64,000 nucleotides of DNA, taken from Paenibacillus solanacearum (GTDB taxonomy: Bacteria > Bacillota > Bacilli > Paenibacillales > NBRC-103111). The translations under genes were made by a program, and so were the position numbers. A model generated the notes under the pieces. It worked only from the letters and a program-made list of their open reading frames with translations, did not search any database and had not been told where the DNA came from. The stretch's first letter is position 1; each line of letters opens with the position of its first letter. Below, piece after piece: positions 56,741 through 64,000 of the stretch. The stretch spans positions 310,001-374,000 of the forward strand of contig NZ_CAJVAS010000003.1 of NCBI RefSeq assembly GCF_910593845.1, read 5' to 3'.

Positions 56741-57073
56741 GTTGAATACCAATATTCTCTTTTTAATCGCAGCATTGAGAAGGAGATTTTGCCGACTGCA
56801 CGGGAATTAGAAATTGATGTTGTAGCATTTGGGACGGCTCATGGGTTGCTTGGCGGAACTTTTTCAAAAGACAAAGTGGATCATGGCAATGCTCATATCC
56901 CATTAATTGGTGCCAGAAAGGTAAATCAGCTTCGAGAGTCCATAAAGTCTCTAGAGGTTCATCTAAATGAGAATGATGTGAAGCGAATTGAGAAAGCGAT
57001 TCCGGAAGCCGAGATATCAGAGGGAAGTTTTCCGCAGATGAAATTCAAAAATGGTGTTGTAATTCGTCCGTAA
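56741..57073 (+). pseudogene. aldo/keto reductase C-terminal fragment
   Basis: The frame begins VEYQYSLFNRSIEKEILPTARELEI after an in-frame TGA (56738-56740) and has no proper start. Then GLLGGTFSKD and, much too soon, IPLIGARKVNQLRESIK, the NADP-binding end of the family. About 60 residues between them and the whole N-terminal half are missing. A TTG at 56789 could start a 94-codon piece. Non-functional as an aldo/keto reductase. Confidence 0.7.
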
Positions 57074-57305
57074 AATGTTTCCTTCTAATGCAATGCCGCG
57101 GCACCCGCGACCGTCCAATCCACAACCGTGCAACCAGGGGCGTCCTTCAGTCATCTAAAGTTGACTATTGGGATGGCCTCTTTGCGTTGTGTAACACACC
57201 AAGCCTCAACAACCTCGAGACTCCGATATTTGTATGCAGTCCATGGGCAGAATCGACTATAATACTATTGATTAAGCTCATTTTCTGAACCTTGAGGTGA
57301 ACGCG

Positions 57306-59702
57306 ATGCGATTCCGCAGTTCCAATATTTCTAAGACGGCTGGACTCATCTACGCGGCCGTATTCCTCGTCATCATCTCGATCACCGTGCTGCTCTCTTA
57401 TCTCAATACGACGCGCAGCTTGAAGCAGGAGCTGGTCAACTCCAACGCCGTTCTGCTGCATCAGGTGATGGATAAGACAGAGATGATCCTGCATGAAGTG
57501 GACAAGGATGTGCTCGGCTTATTGCAGGAGCCGGAGCTCCGCAGCTTCTCAGATATCATAGGCGCTGGCAGCGGCAGTCTGGAGCAGTTGCAGAAGCAGA
57601 GCGATCTGATGAAGAAGCTGGATATTATGATGAACGCCAATCCGCATATTCATTCGGCCTATCTATATTCTTACGGGCAGCGGATGTACTTGACGCCCAG
57701 TACCGCAGCACCGGAGTCCGCGTTCTTCGACAACGAATGGAGGGAACGCTTCGATCATTTCGAAGGCTATTACAAGTGGCTTGGGCTGCGGAAAGTGGAG
57801 GACAAGCTAGCCATGTACCCGGTAAGCAAGCAGGTGTTGACGATGGTACGCTCCTATCCGGCCATCAGCAGCCCTTCGTTTCGCAAAGGCGCACTGGTTG
57901 TCAATATCGATGAGAGCATGATTTACAATTTGTCGGTGAATGATGGACTGAGACAGCTGGGGCAAGCTTTCGTTATTGACGGAAACGGACAGGTCATCGC
58001 GCATAGCGATAAAAGCATATTAGGCCAAAATATTAGCTCCCGGGAAGAAATGAAGAGGATTATGAGCAGCGGCGGGGAGGGCAGCTTCGCACAGACCGTT
58101 GACGGGAATCCAAGTCTGGTATTCTACGCGTCATCCAAGTATACCGGCTGGAAATATGTCAGTATTATCCCGAACGTGCAGCTGAACCGCGAAATATTGA
58201 CGATCCGCAACTGGCTTCTCTTGATCGCGTTCATTATGTTCGTCCTGGCGGTTGCGGCCGTATTCCTGGTGAACAAAGTCACCTATCGGCCGATTGTCAG
58301 CTTCGTCAGCTCCGTGAACAAGCAGCTGCATTCCCGGACCGGCCAGCCTGCAGGTGCGAGGACCAAGGACGAGGCGATCAATCTGGAGGCGGCCGAGGGT
58401 CTGTTCGACAGCTTCCTAACGGAGCACGACAAGATGAAGCGGCAGGTCCGGCAAAATATACCGGCGATGAAGTGGAGGCTGATCTCGGACATTCTGATGG
58501 GCTACAGAACGCGATTCAGTGATGTAGAGCCTTCGCTGGAATGGCTGGATATCCGGCTGTATTCGTCCCACTACATTGTCATGTTAGCGGAGTTTGACCA
58601 GAAGGCGCTTATCTCCTCCAAGGATCTGCAGCTGTACACGTATGCCTTATGCAACGCTGCTGAGGAATTGACCCATGCCGAGAGCCAGGGGACCGCGGTG
58701 GAGATGGTCAACGGCCGGGTCGTTATCCTGATCAGCTTCGAACAGGAGGACCGGCAATCCAATATGCTGAGAGCGTTGTCAATAGCGGATCTAATGAAGA
58801 CCTTCGTGCAAGAGCAGCTCAAGATGACGGTCACGATTGGTGTGGGCCGACAGTATGAGCGGCTGGACGAGCTGCCGAAGTCTTACCGGGAGGCGATTGA
58901 CGCGCTGCAATACCGACTGCTGCTCGGCGCGAATCATGTGATCTCCATCGAGGATATTGAGGATTACAGCCAGCAGCAATTTTACCGCTTGTTCGACCTT
59001 GCGGATGCGGCGCTTGATGCCGTGAAGGCTGGAGATGACGGAGGGGTAGCCAAGAAGCTGGAGCTGCTGTTCCAGCAGGCGCTTCAGGAGAATGTCCCGC
59101 CGAAGCTGCTCAAGCAGATCTGCCTGCAGCTCGTACTGAGGTCCTTGAAGGTGGGTTCGGATATCGGCCTGGATGCCGCGTCGATCACCGGAGGCGACGC
59201 CAAGCTGTACGAGCAGATCGAAGCGGCGGAGAATGCGGCAGAGGTGAAGCAGGATATTTCCCGCTTCTTCCAGAAGCTGCTCACCCGGATTACGGAAAAG
59301 CGGAGCCAGCGGGGCAGCAATGAGACGATCGAGCACATCATTGACTACATCGCAAGCAACTACCAACGAAGCGATTTGTCCATGAATTTGATAGCGGATA
59401 CATTCCAGCTTAGCGTTCCTTATCTCAGTAAGATTTTCAAGGAGTATACGGAGAGCAACTTCACCGATCATCTTATTCAGCTGAGGATGAATAAGGCGAA
59501 GCAGCTGCTCGGGGAAGGTGGAGCAAAGGTGGCTGAGATCGCCGAGCAAGTGGGCTACGCCAACTCCCACAGCTTCATTCGAATCTTCAAGAAGGTGACG
59601 GGGGTTACCCCGGGAGAGTACCGGGAACAACTCATTTTGGAGCGAAGCAGAACAAACATCCATGATCTTAACAAAGGTAACCTGGCGAAAAGCGATCTAT
59701 AG
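57306..59702 (+). CDS. membrane-bound AraC family regulator with Cache sensor domain
   Basis: 798 residues from the ATG at 57306, 6 nt after GAGGTG. A membrane segment (about 13-35), an extracellular Cache-type sensor (about 40-285), a second membrane segment (about 295-318), a central domain with the ITIGVGRQYERLDELPKSYREA segment typical of YesN-type regulators, and a C-terminal double helix-turn-helix (LSVPYLSKIFKEYTESNF, VGYANSHSFIRIFKKVTGVTP). It combines sensing and DNA binding in one chain. The downstream transporter genes are the probable target. Confidence 0.9.
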   Translation: MRFRSSNISKTAGLIYAAVFLVIISITVLLSYLNTTRSLKQELVNSNAVLLHQVMDKTEMILHEVDKDVLGLLQEPELRSFSDIIGAGSGSLEQLQKQSDLMKKLDIMMNANPHIHSAYLYSYGQRMYLTPSTAAPESAFFDNEWRERFDHFEGYYKWLGLRKVEDKLAMYPVSKQVLTMVRSYPAISSPSFRKGALVVNIDESMIYNLSVNDGLRQLGQAFVIDGNGQVIAHSDKSILGQNISSREEMKRIMSSGGEGSFAQTVDGNPSLVFYASSKYTGWKYVSIIPNVQLNREILTIRNWLLLIAFIMFVLAVAAVFLVNKVTYRPIVSFVSSVNKQLHSRTGQPAGARTKDEAINLEAAEGLFDSFLTEHDKMKRQVRQNIPAMKWRLISDILMGYRTRFSDVEPSLEWLDIRLYSSHYIVMLAEFDQKALISSKDLQLYTYALCNAAEELTHAESQGTAVEMVNGRVVILISFEQEDRQSNMLRALSIADLMKTFVQEQLKMTVTIGVGRQYERLDELPKSYREAIDALQYRLLLGANHVISIEDIEDYSQQQFYRLFDLADAALDAVKAGDDGGVAKKLELLFQQALQENVPPKLLKQICLQLVLRSLKVGSDIGLDAASITGGDAKLYEQIEAAENAAEVKQDISRFFQKLLTRITEKRSQRGSNETIEHIIDYIASNYQRSDLSMNLIADTFQLSVPYLSKIFKEYTESNFTDHLIQLRMNKAKQLLGEGGAKVAEIAEQVGYANSHSFIRIFKKVTGVTPGEYREQLILERSRTNIHDLNKGNLAKSDL

Positions 59703-59790
59703 CCGATCATATGAAGAAGTGTACATTTCCACAGCAGCCCGTGTGGAGTAGGATGAGAACATCACCGCAGAGGTCGTCGGGGAGGGGGGC

Positions 59791-59943
59791 ATGAGCGAGA
59801 GGCTGGCGAGGGCTTATGCATCTTCCCATCTATCAAGCCAAGCCGTCATGGCGACTGCACCGATTGTAACGGTCTACCCGTTCCTGCAGAGATTTTTCGT
59901 TAGAGGTGCGCTCATCGCTTCGATCAAGGGCCAACGATTCTAA
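59791..59943 (+). pseudogene. C-terminal remnant of an LplC/YtcP-type ABC permease
   Basis: 50 codons reading through APIVTVYPFLQRFFVRGALIASIKG, the invariant C-terminus of the MalG-like permeases paired with LplA/YtcQ-type binding proteins. GGGAGGGG precedes an in-frame ATG, but the fragment has only the last membrane helix. It directly precedes such a binding protein, so an LplB-LplC-type gene pair was most likely deleted between the regulator and here. Confidence 0.7.
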
Positions 59944-59962
59944 TCATTCAGGAGGCTTGGGC

Positions 59963-61522
59963 ATGCAGTTCCGATGCGCGAAAAAGAGAGTATCAGGCGG
60001 TCTGGCAGTCACACTTGGCATGGCAGGTCTGTTATCCGCTTGTAATGAGGGGAAGCTAACGGATGCGGTGCAAGGTGATCTGCCTCAGGAGCTTAGTATC
60101 TCCATGTTTGACCGGGGACGCGTTCCTGCGGAAGAAGGTTCCTACGAGCAGAATCGATGGACGAAGTGGATTAACGACAATTCGGGAATCAAGGTCAAGT
60201 GGGTTCCGATTCCGCGCAGTACGGCGCAGCAGAAGCTGAACACGCTCCTCGCAGCGAACGAAGCGCCCGATCTCATCTGGGAGTATGACCGGAACTATAT
60301 TGCGCTGCTGGCTTCTCAAGGCGCGCTTCAGCCAATCGACGCTTACATCGAGAAATACAGCACCTCCTATAAGAAATATTTGAGCGAGCACCCCGAGCTG
60401 AAGCCTTATCTGACCATTGACGGAAAAATGTATGCGGTTGCAACGAAACGCGGCATTGACTCTATCGCCAATCAAGGAATGTGGATTCGCAAGGACTGGC
60501 TCGACAAGCTTGGCCTGCCGATGCCGACGACGGATACCGAGCTTATGAGCGTCGCCAAGGCATTCGTGGAGAAGGATCCGGACGGCAACGGGAAGAACGA
60601 TACGCTGGGCTTTGCCTTCAACAGCCAATTCAAGAGCTACCTGTCGGCGATGTATGCTTCCAGACAGGACACCTGGTATGTCGAGAACGGCCGGATGCAG
60701 CTAGGGCGTCTGACGAGCAGGTATCTCGATACGATGGCGATGGCGAAGAGAATGTATGACGGCGGGATGGTGGATAAGGAGTACCTCACAGACAAGAGCT
60801 ATCAGCGGGAGCGTCAGCTCTGGATAACGGGCAGGGCGGGCATTTATTTGGGCTCATGGCATATGGATGCCGAATACCGGGATTTGAAGGTGAACGTGCC
60901 TGGCGCCCAGCCCGTCCCCCTTGAAGCGGTTTCCACCAACTACGGGAAGTTCGGCTTGCTGCAGGAGGCTCCGGCTTCGATGCTCATTGCCTTTAATAAA
61001 TCAATGGAGAATGCAAAGACTGCCGTCGAGTTCCTCGATTGGATGGTCGATAAGGGGTGGTACACATTAAAATTCGGCGTGGAGGGGGCTCACTACAAGA
61101 AGACGAATACCGGCATTCAAGCGCTCGATGGAGAGAAGAACAAGAAAGAGCTGGAGTATGCGTATGAGTACCCGGTCGTGAACCAGTGGAATCCGCAGCC
61201 GGAGGATTTGGTAAAGATGGCGGCCGGCGATCCCCTGTCTCAGGAATATGCCAAAGTGAAGGCGCTGGGGCTGGGAACGGCCATGAAGAACAAATTCCGA
61301 AGCGATATTCCTTACGCCCCTTCGTTCCCGGAATTAAGCCAGTTTCTGGCTGAGTTCAATCCGAAGGCGGATGAAATCGATAATAAGGTCATTATGGGCG
61401 GGGCTGAGTTTACTCCGGAGTGGGGGGCGGCAGAGCTGCAGAAGGAATGGAAGCGGCTGAGCGGGGATCAAGTATGGAAGCAAGTGCAGGCATGGTATGA
61501 GCACAATAAGGACAGTTTTTAA
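59963..61522 (+). CDS. YtcQ/LplA-type sugar-binding lipoprotein
   Basis: 519 residues from the ATG at 59963, after CAGGAGG. Lipobox LLSAC (Cys27). The long (over 500 residues) form with KWINDNSGIKVKWVP and EAPDLIWE is the LplA/YtcQ group, whose permeases are LplB/LplC-like. None remain here beyond the 50-codon stub upstream. A gap of 25 bp to the next SBP makes a two-SBP operon. Confidence 0.92.
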   Translation: MQFRCAKKRVSGGLAVTLGMAGLLSACNEGKLTDAVQGDLPQELSISMFDRGRVPAEEGSYEQNRWTKWINDNSGIKVKWVPIPRSTAQQKLNTLLAANEAPDLIWEYDRNYIALLASQGALQPIDAYIEKYSTSYKKYLSEHPELKPYLTIDGKMYAVATKRGIDSIANQGMWIRKDWLDKLGLPMPTTDTELMSVAKAFVEKDPDGNGKNDTLGFAFNSQFKSYLSAMYASRQDTWYVENGRMQLGRLTSRYLDTMAMAKRMYDGGMVDKEYLTDKSYQRERQLWITGRAGIYLGSWHMDAEYRDLKVNVPGAQPVPLEAVSTNYGKFGLLQEAPASMLIAFNKSMENAKTAVEFLDWMVDKGWYTLKFGVEGAHYKKTNTGIQALDGEKNKKELEYAYEYPVVNQWNPQPEDLVKMAAGDPLSQEYAKVKALGLGTAMKNKFRSDIPYAPSFPELSQFLAEFNPKADEIDNKVIMGGAEFTPEWGAAELQKEWKRLSGDQVWKQVQAWYEHNKDSF

Positions 61523-61547
61523 TTTATAACGTGGAGGGTATTCATTT

Positions 61548-62873
61548 ATGAAAAAAAGGGTGTTCACAGGGATTCCGATGGTCATGGTGATGGGGCTGAC
61601 CGCCGCATGCGGGGCGGACTCGACAACGGTTCAGCCGGCGGCGGGAGATGCCGTACCGAAGCAGGAAGCACGCCAAGAGCCGGTGACGTTGAAGCTGTAT
61701 ACGTACCAGAATTTTACCAATGACGAGATGTTCAACGACTATATCGTCGAGCCGCTCAAGAAGAAATACCCGTACATTACGGTTCAGCTCATTCGCTCAC
61801 AATCCGGTGGTATGACTGTCTCCGATATGCTCGCTGCAGGCGATACGCCCGACTTAATTAACGGCTGGCAGGCCGAGATTAAGACGCTGGAAAATTATCA
61901 TTTGGTCGGAGACATGGCACCGCTCGTGAAGCAGAACAACTTGGATTTAAACCGATTCGAGCCGGTGGCGATCGATGCGGTCAAAGCGTTATCCGAGAAG
62001 GGCGAGCTGTACGGCATTCCGTACAATCAGCAGTTTAACGCACTGTATTACAATAAAGACATCTTCGATAAGTTCGGCGTTGCCTATCCGAAGGATGGCA
62101 TGACCTGGGATGATGCGATCGAGCTCGGAAAGAAAGTATCGCACATGGAGAGCGGGATCCAGTACCGCGGACTGGCCTATGAGCACATCTCTCGCTTGTC
62201 CTCCTCGCTCTCCCCGAACGTGGTGGATCCGAAGAACCAGAAGGCGAATGTTAATAACGATGCTTGGCGCAAGGTGTTCCAACTGGGCAAGGACATCTTG
62301 TCCATTCCGAACAACATGCCGCCGAAGGTCGATGCAGGGGATACAGATGCATTCTGGAAAAACAATACGGTTGCCATGTACGCAACGATCAATATGCTCG
62401 AGAGTTCGAAGGATGCGATGGTTAAAGGCTTGAATCTCGGTGTCGCACAGTACCCAAGCTACAAGGAATTGCCGAACACTTACGGCTATCTCGACGCCCA
62501 CTTCATTGTGGTCACGCCGCAGAGCAAGAACAAGGACGCCGCTATGAAGGTCGTCGAAGTGATGACCTCCGATGAAGTGCAGCTGAAGGTCGCCAGGAAA
62601 TACGGCAAGTTCTCGCCGCTCAAAAATCCGGAGATGAAGAAGCAGCTGGGTGCGGATATGGCTCATCTGAAAGGCATTGATCTCCAATCGATCTTCAAGA
62701 GCAAGCCGGCCGCAGGGATGGACTTCTCGAAATATTATGTGGAATCCAGAAAGAAGTTAATGGCCGAGTATGTGAATTTTGCTAATGGAGCTGTGGACAT
62801 GAATACCGCCCTGCGCAACGCGGAAGAAGGGATTAACAAGTACATCGCCACGGAGCAAGCGAAGGAAAAATAA
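61548..62873 (+). CDS. orphan sugar-binding lipoprotein
   Basis: 441 residues, ATG after GGAGGG. Lipobox TAAC (Cys21). Carries YNKDIFDKFGVAYPKDGM and the C-terminal LKGIDLQSIFKS, both nearly identical to the fragment at 1-882, of which it is the closest relative in the window. Follows a different-class SBP in the same operon. No permease. Confidence 0.92.
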   Translation: MKKRVFTGIPMVMVMGLTAACGADSTTVQPAAGDAVPKQEARQEPVTLKLYTYQNFTNDEMFNDYIVEPLKKKYPYITVQLIRSQSGGMTVSDMLAAGDTPDLINGWQAEIKTLENYHLVGDMAPLVKQNNLDLNRFEPVAIDAVKALSEKGELYGIPYNQQFNALYYNKDIFDKFGVAYPKDGMTWDDAIELGKKVSHMESGIQYRGLAYEHISRLSSSLSPNVVDPKNQKANVNNDAWRKVFQLGKDILSIPNNMPPKVDAGDTDAFWKNNTVAMYATINMLESSKDAMVKGLNLGVAQYPSYKELPNTYGYLDAHFIVVTPQSKNKDAAMKVVEVMTSDEVQLKVARKYGKFSPLKNPEMKKQLGADMAHLKGIDLQSIFKSKPAAGMDFSKYYVESRKKLMAEYVNFANGAVDMNTALRNAEEGINKYIATEQAKEK

Positions 62874-62913
62874 GAGGGATGCCTCCGCGAGGCGTGTTTG
62901 GTGACAGTCTTTA

Positions 62914-62928
62914 ATGAAAGCGCATTCA
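62914..62928 (+). promoter_or_regulatory. cre catabolite repression site
   Basis: ATGAAAGCGCATTCA fits the CcpA consensus WTGNAANCGNWNNCW at every position. It lies 33 bp before the start of the secreted repeat protein and 41 bp after the SBP stop. Confidence 0.65.
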
Positions 62929-62947
62929 TTATAAAGAGGGGATGACG

Positions 62948-64000
62948 TTGAAGCACAAGAACTTAGCCCGATTCGGGCTATTGTTTGCCGCGGCTTTAGC
63001 CATGGGGAGCTGGGGGGCCTCGTTAACCTTTACGCAGGCGGCGGCTGCCACAGTGCTCACGGGACAAGGGACGAATCCGCTGCACGAATTCGGCACAGCC
63101 GTAGGCATATCAGGAAGCAATAAGTTCGTCGAGGGAGACTTCGACGGCGACGGCGATACGGACTTGGCGGCTCGCAACGGGAGCAGCACCGGGGTCCAAT
63201 ATTGGCGGAATAGCGGTGATGGCACCTTCACGGAACTGACGGGCGCCAGCAACCCTTTCGCAAGCGTGAACTTCCCGGCAGCGGTTAGCAGCTTTAGCGA
63301 GCTGTATTTGTTGAAGGGCGATTTCGACAGGGATGGGGATCTGGACTTGTTCAACAGCAATCAGGACGGTCAACCCGTCCTGTACCGGAATGATGGCGGA
63401 AGCTTCACGGTGCTGCAGGGCGCAGGGATCAATCCGCTGCACGCCTTCGGCACAGCGCTTGGAGGAGGCAGCTTCAAGGCGGTTGCCGCAGACTTGGACG
63501 GGGACGGCGATACGGACCTGGTGAACCGGAACACGACCTCCACCGGCTTACAGTATTGGAGGAATAACGGGAATGGCACCTTCACGGAGCTGACGGGGGC
63601 CAGTCATCCGTTCGCAGCTGTCACGTTCGCTTCCAACCTGAATCATTTCACGGCGCCCTTGATTGCAGCAGGCGACTTCGACGGCGATGGCGATGTGGAC
63701 GTGTTCAACAGCAACCACAGCGGCGCACCGGCGCTGTATCGCAATGACAGAGGCAGCTTTCAAGTGCTGAGCGGCGAGGGGATCAATCCGCTGCACGCCT
63801 TCGGATTAGCTGTGGGAACCGGAACAAGCAAGTTTGTGACGGGAGATTTCGACGGTGACGGGCTGATTGATTTCGCGAACCGGAATGCCTCGAACACCGG
63901 CGTACAGTATTGGAAGCAAAATAGCGGCGGCACATACACGGAGCTGACGGGGACAGCGAATCCATTCTCAGGCGTGTCGTTCCCGGCGAATGTCAATTAT
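62948..64000 (+). CDS. secreted FG-GAP/VCBS repeat protein, 3' end cut by window
   Basis: 351 or more residues; open through base 64000. TTG 62948 lies 6 nt after AAAGAGGGG; an in-frame ATG at 62942 is too close to it. The N-terminus is a signal peptide (KHKNLARF, hydrophobic core, AAA end). The mature part has regular repeats with DFDGDGDTDL-type calcium-binding loops (at least five) alternating with YWRN/YRND strands, which is the beta-propeller of FG-GAP/VCBS proteins. Such modules bind glycans or decorate surface enzymes. A catalytic domain may follow beyond the window. Confidence 0.9.
   Translation, partial: MKHKNLARFGLLFAAALAMGSWGASLTFTQAAAATVLTGQGTNPLHEFGTAVGISGSNKFVEGDFDGDGDTDLAARNGSSTGVQYWRNSGDGTFTELTGASNPFASVNFPAAVSSFSELYLLKGDFDRDGDLDLFNSNQDGQPVLYRNDGGSFTVLQGAGINPLHAFGTALGGGSFKAVAADLDGDGDTDLVNRNTTSTGLQYWRNNGNGTFTELTGASHPFAAVTFASNLNHFTAPLIAAGDFDGDGDVDVFNSNHSGAPALYRNDRGSFQVLSGEGINPLHAFGLAVGTGTSKFVTGDFDGDGLIDFANRNASNTGVQYWKQNSGGTYTELTGTANPFSGVSFPANVNY

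Noticed and set aside
57074-57305. Possible coding remnant before the AraC regulator
   Set aside because: Short open stretches without family motifs; nothing that can be supported.

Overview
The window looks like chromosome of a spore-forming, low-to-mid GC Firmicute of the Paenibacillaceae (Paenibacillus, Cohnella or a relative). The grounds are the strong AGGAGG-type ribosome sites, several TTG/GTG starts, U-tailed hairpin terminators, YesM/YesN-type two-component systems, the many lipoprotein sugar-binding proteins, a CwlJ spore-cortex hydrolase and catabolite-repression (cre) sites. No rRNA, tRNA or CRISPR array was seen.

Layout. 1-5317: 3' part of a solute-binding protein (SBP), a membrane-anchored multidomain GH43 and a GH2 enzyme. 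5521-8207: twin DUF1259 proteins and a GMC oxidoreductase. 8404-9957: sulfatase. 9958-11306: a promoter with a cre site, then a secreted helveticin-J-like protein. 11483-21263: a complete sugar-uptake locus (histidine kinase, response regulator, SBP, two permeases, FAD oxidoreductase, SGNH esterase, GH130). 21503-24351: MocR-type regulator with a palindromic operator, and an MFS transporter. 24500-30761: phosphoesterase, sugar isomerase, DinG-like helicase and drug exporter, with gene fragments between them. 30940-35277: an orphan SBP, degenerate fragments, an aminoglycoside kinase-like gene and an IS630 element inactivated by a stop codon. 35635-42765: SBP, class III aminotransferase, two amidohydrolases, TetR-Map pair, Gfo/Idh/MocA dehydrogenase. 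43006-46706: HxlR regulator with matching operators, NAD(P)-binding protein, cwlJ, DUF2975, truncated haemoglobin. 46937-51350: second sulfatase and a three-gene SPFH/membrane/zinc-ribbon module resembling Bacillus YdjI-YdjH-YdjG. 51616-57073: mixed genes, a third sulfatase and several broken genes. 57306-64000: membrane-bound AraC regulator, the C-terminal remnant of a permease, two SBPs and a cre-preceded FG-GAP repeat protein that runs off the window.

Main theme. The window is built around harvesting plant or algal polysaccharide: GH43, GH2, GH130, an SGNH esterase, three type I sulfatases, sugar dehydrogenases or isomerases, and six SBPs. Only one SBP keeps its permeases. Four of the others share one signature (YNK-[DG]-[IL]-F-[DN]-[KR]-FGV-[AP]-YPKD) and form an apparently expanded, permease-less family. 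No ABC ATPase is present, as is usual when one shared MsmX-type ATPase serves many importers. The second theme is decay: at least nine truncated or frameshifted gene remnants lie in the spacers, many too short for ordinary gene calling.
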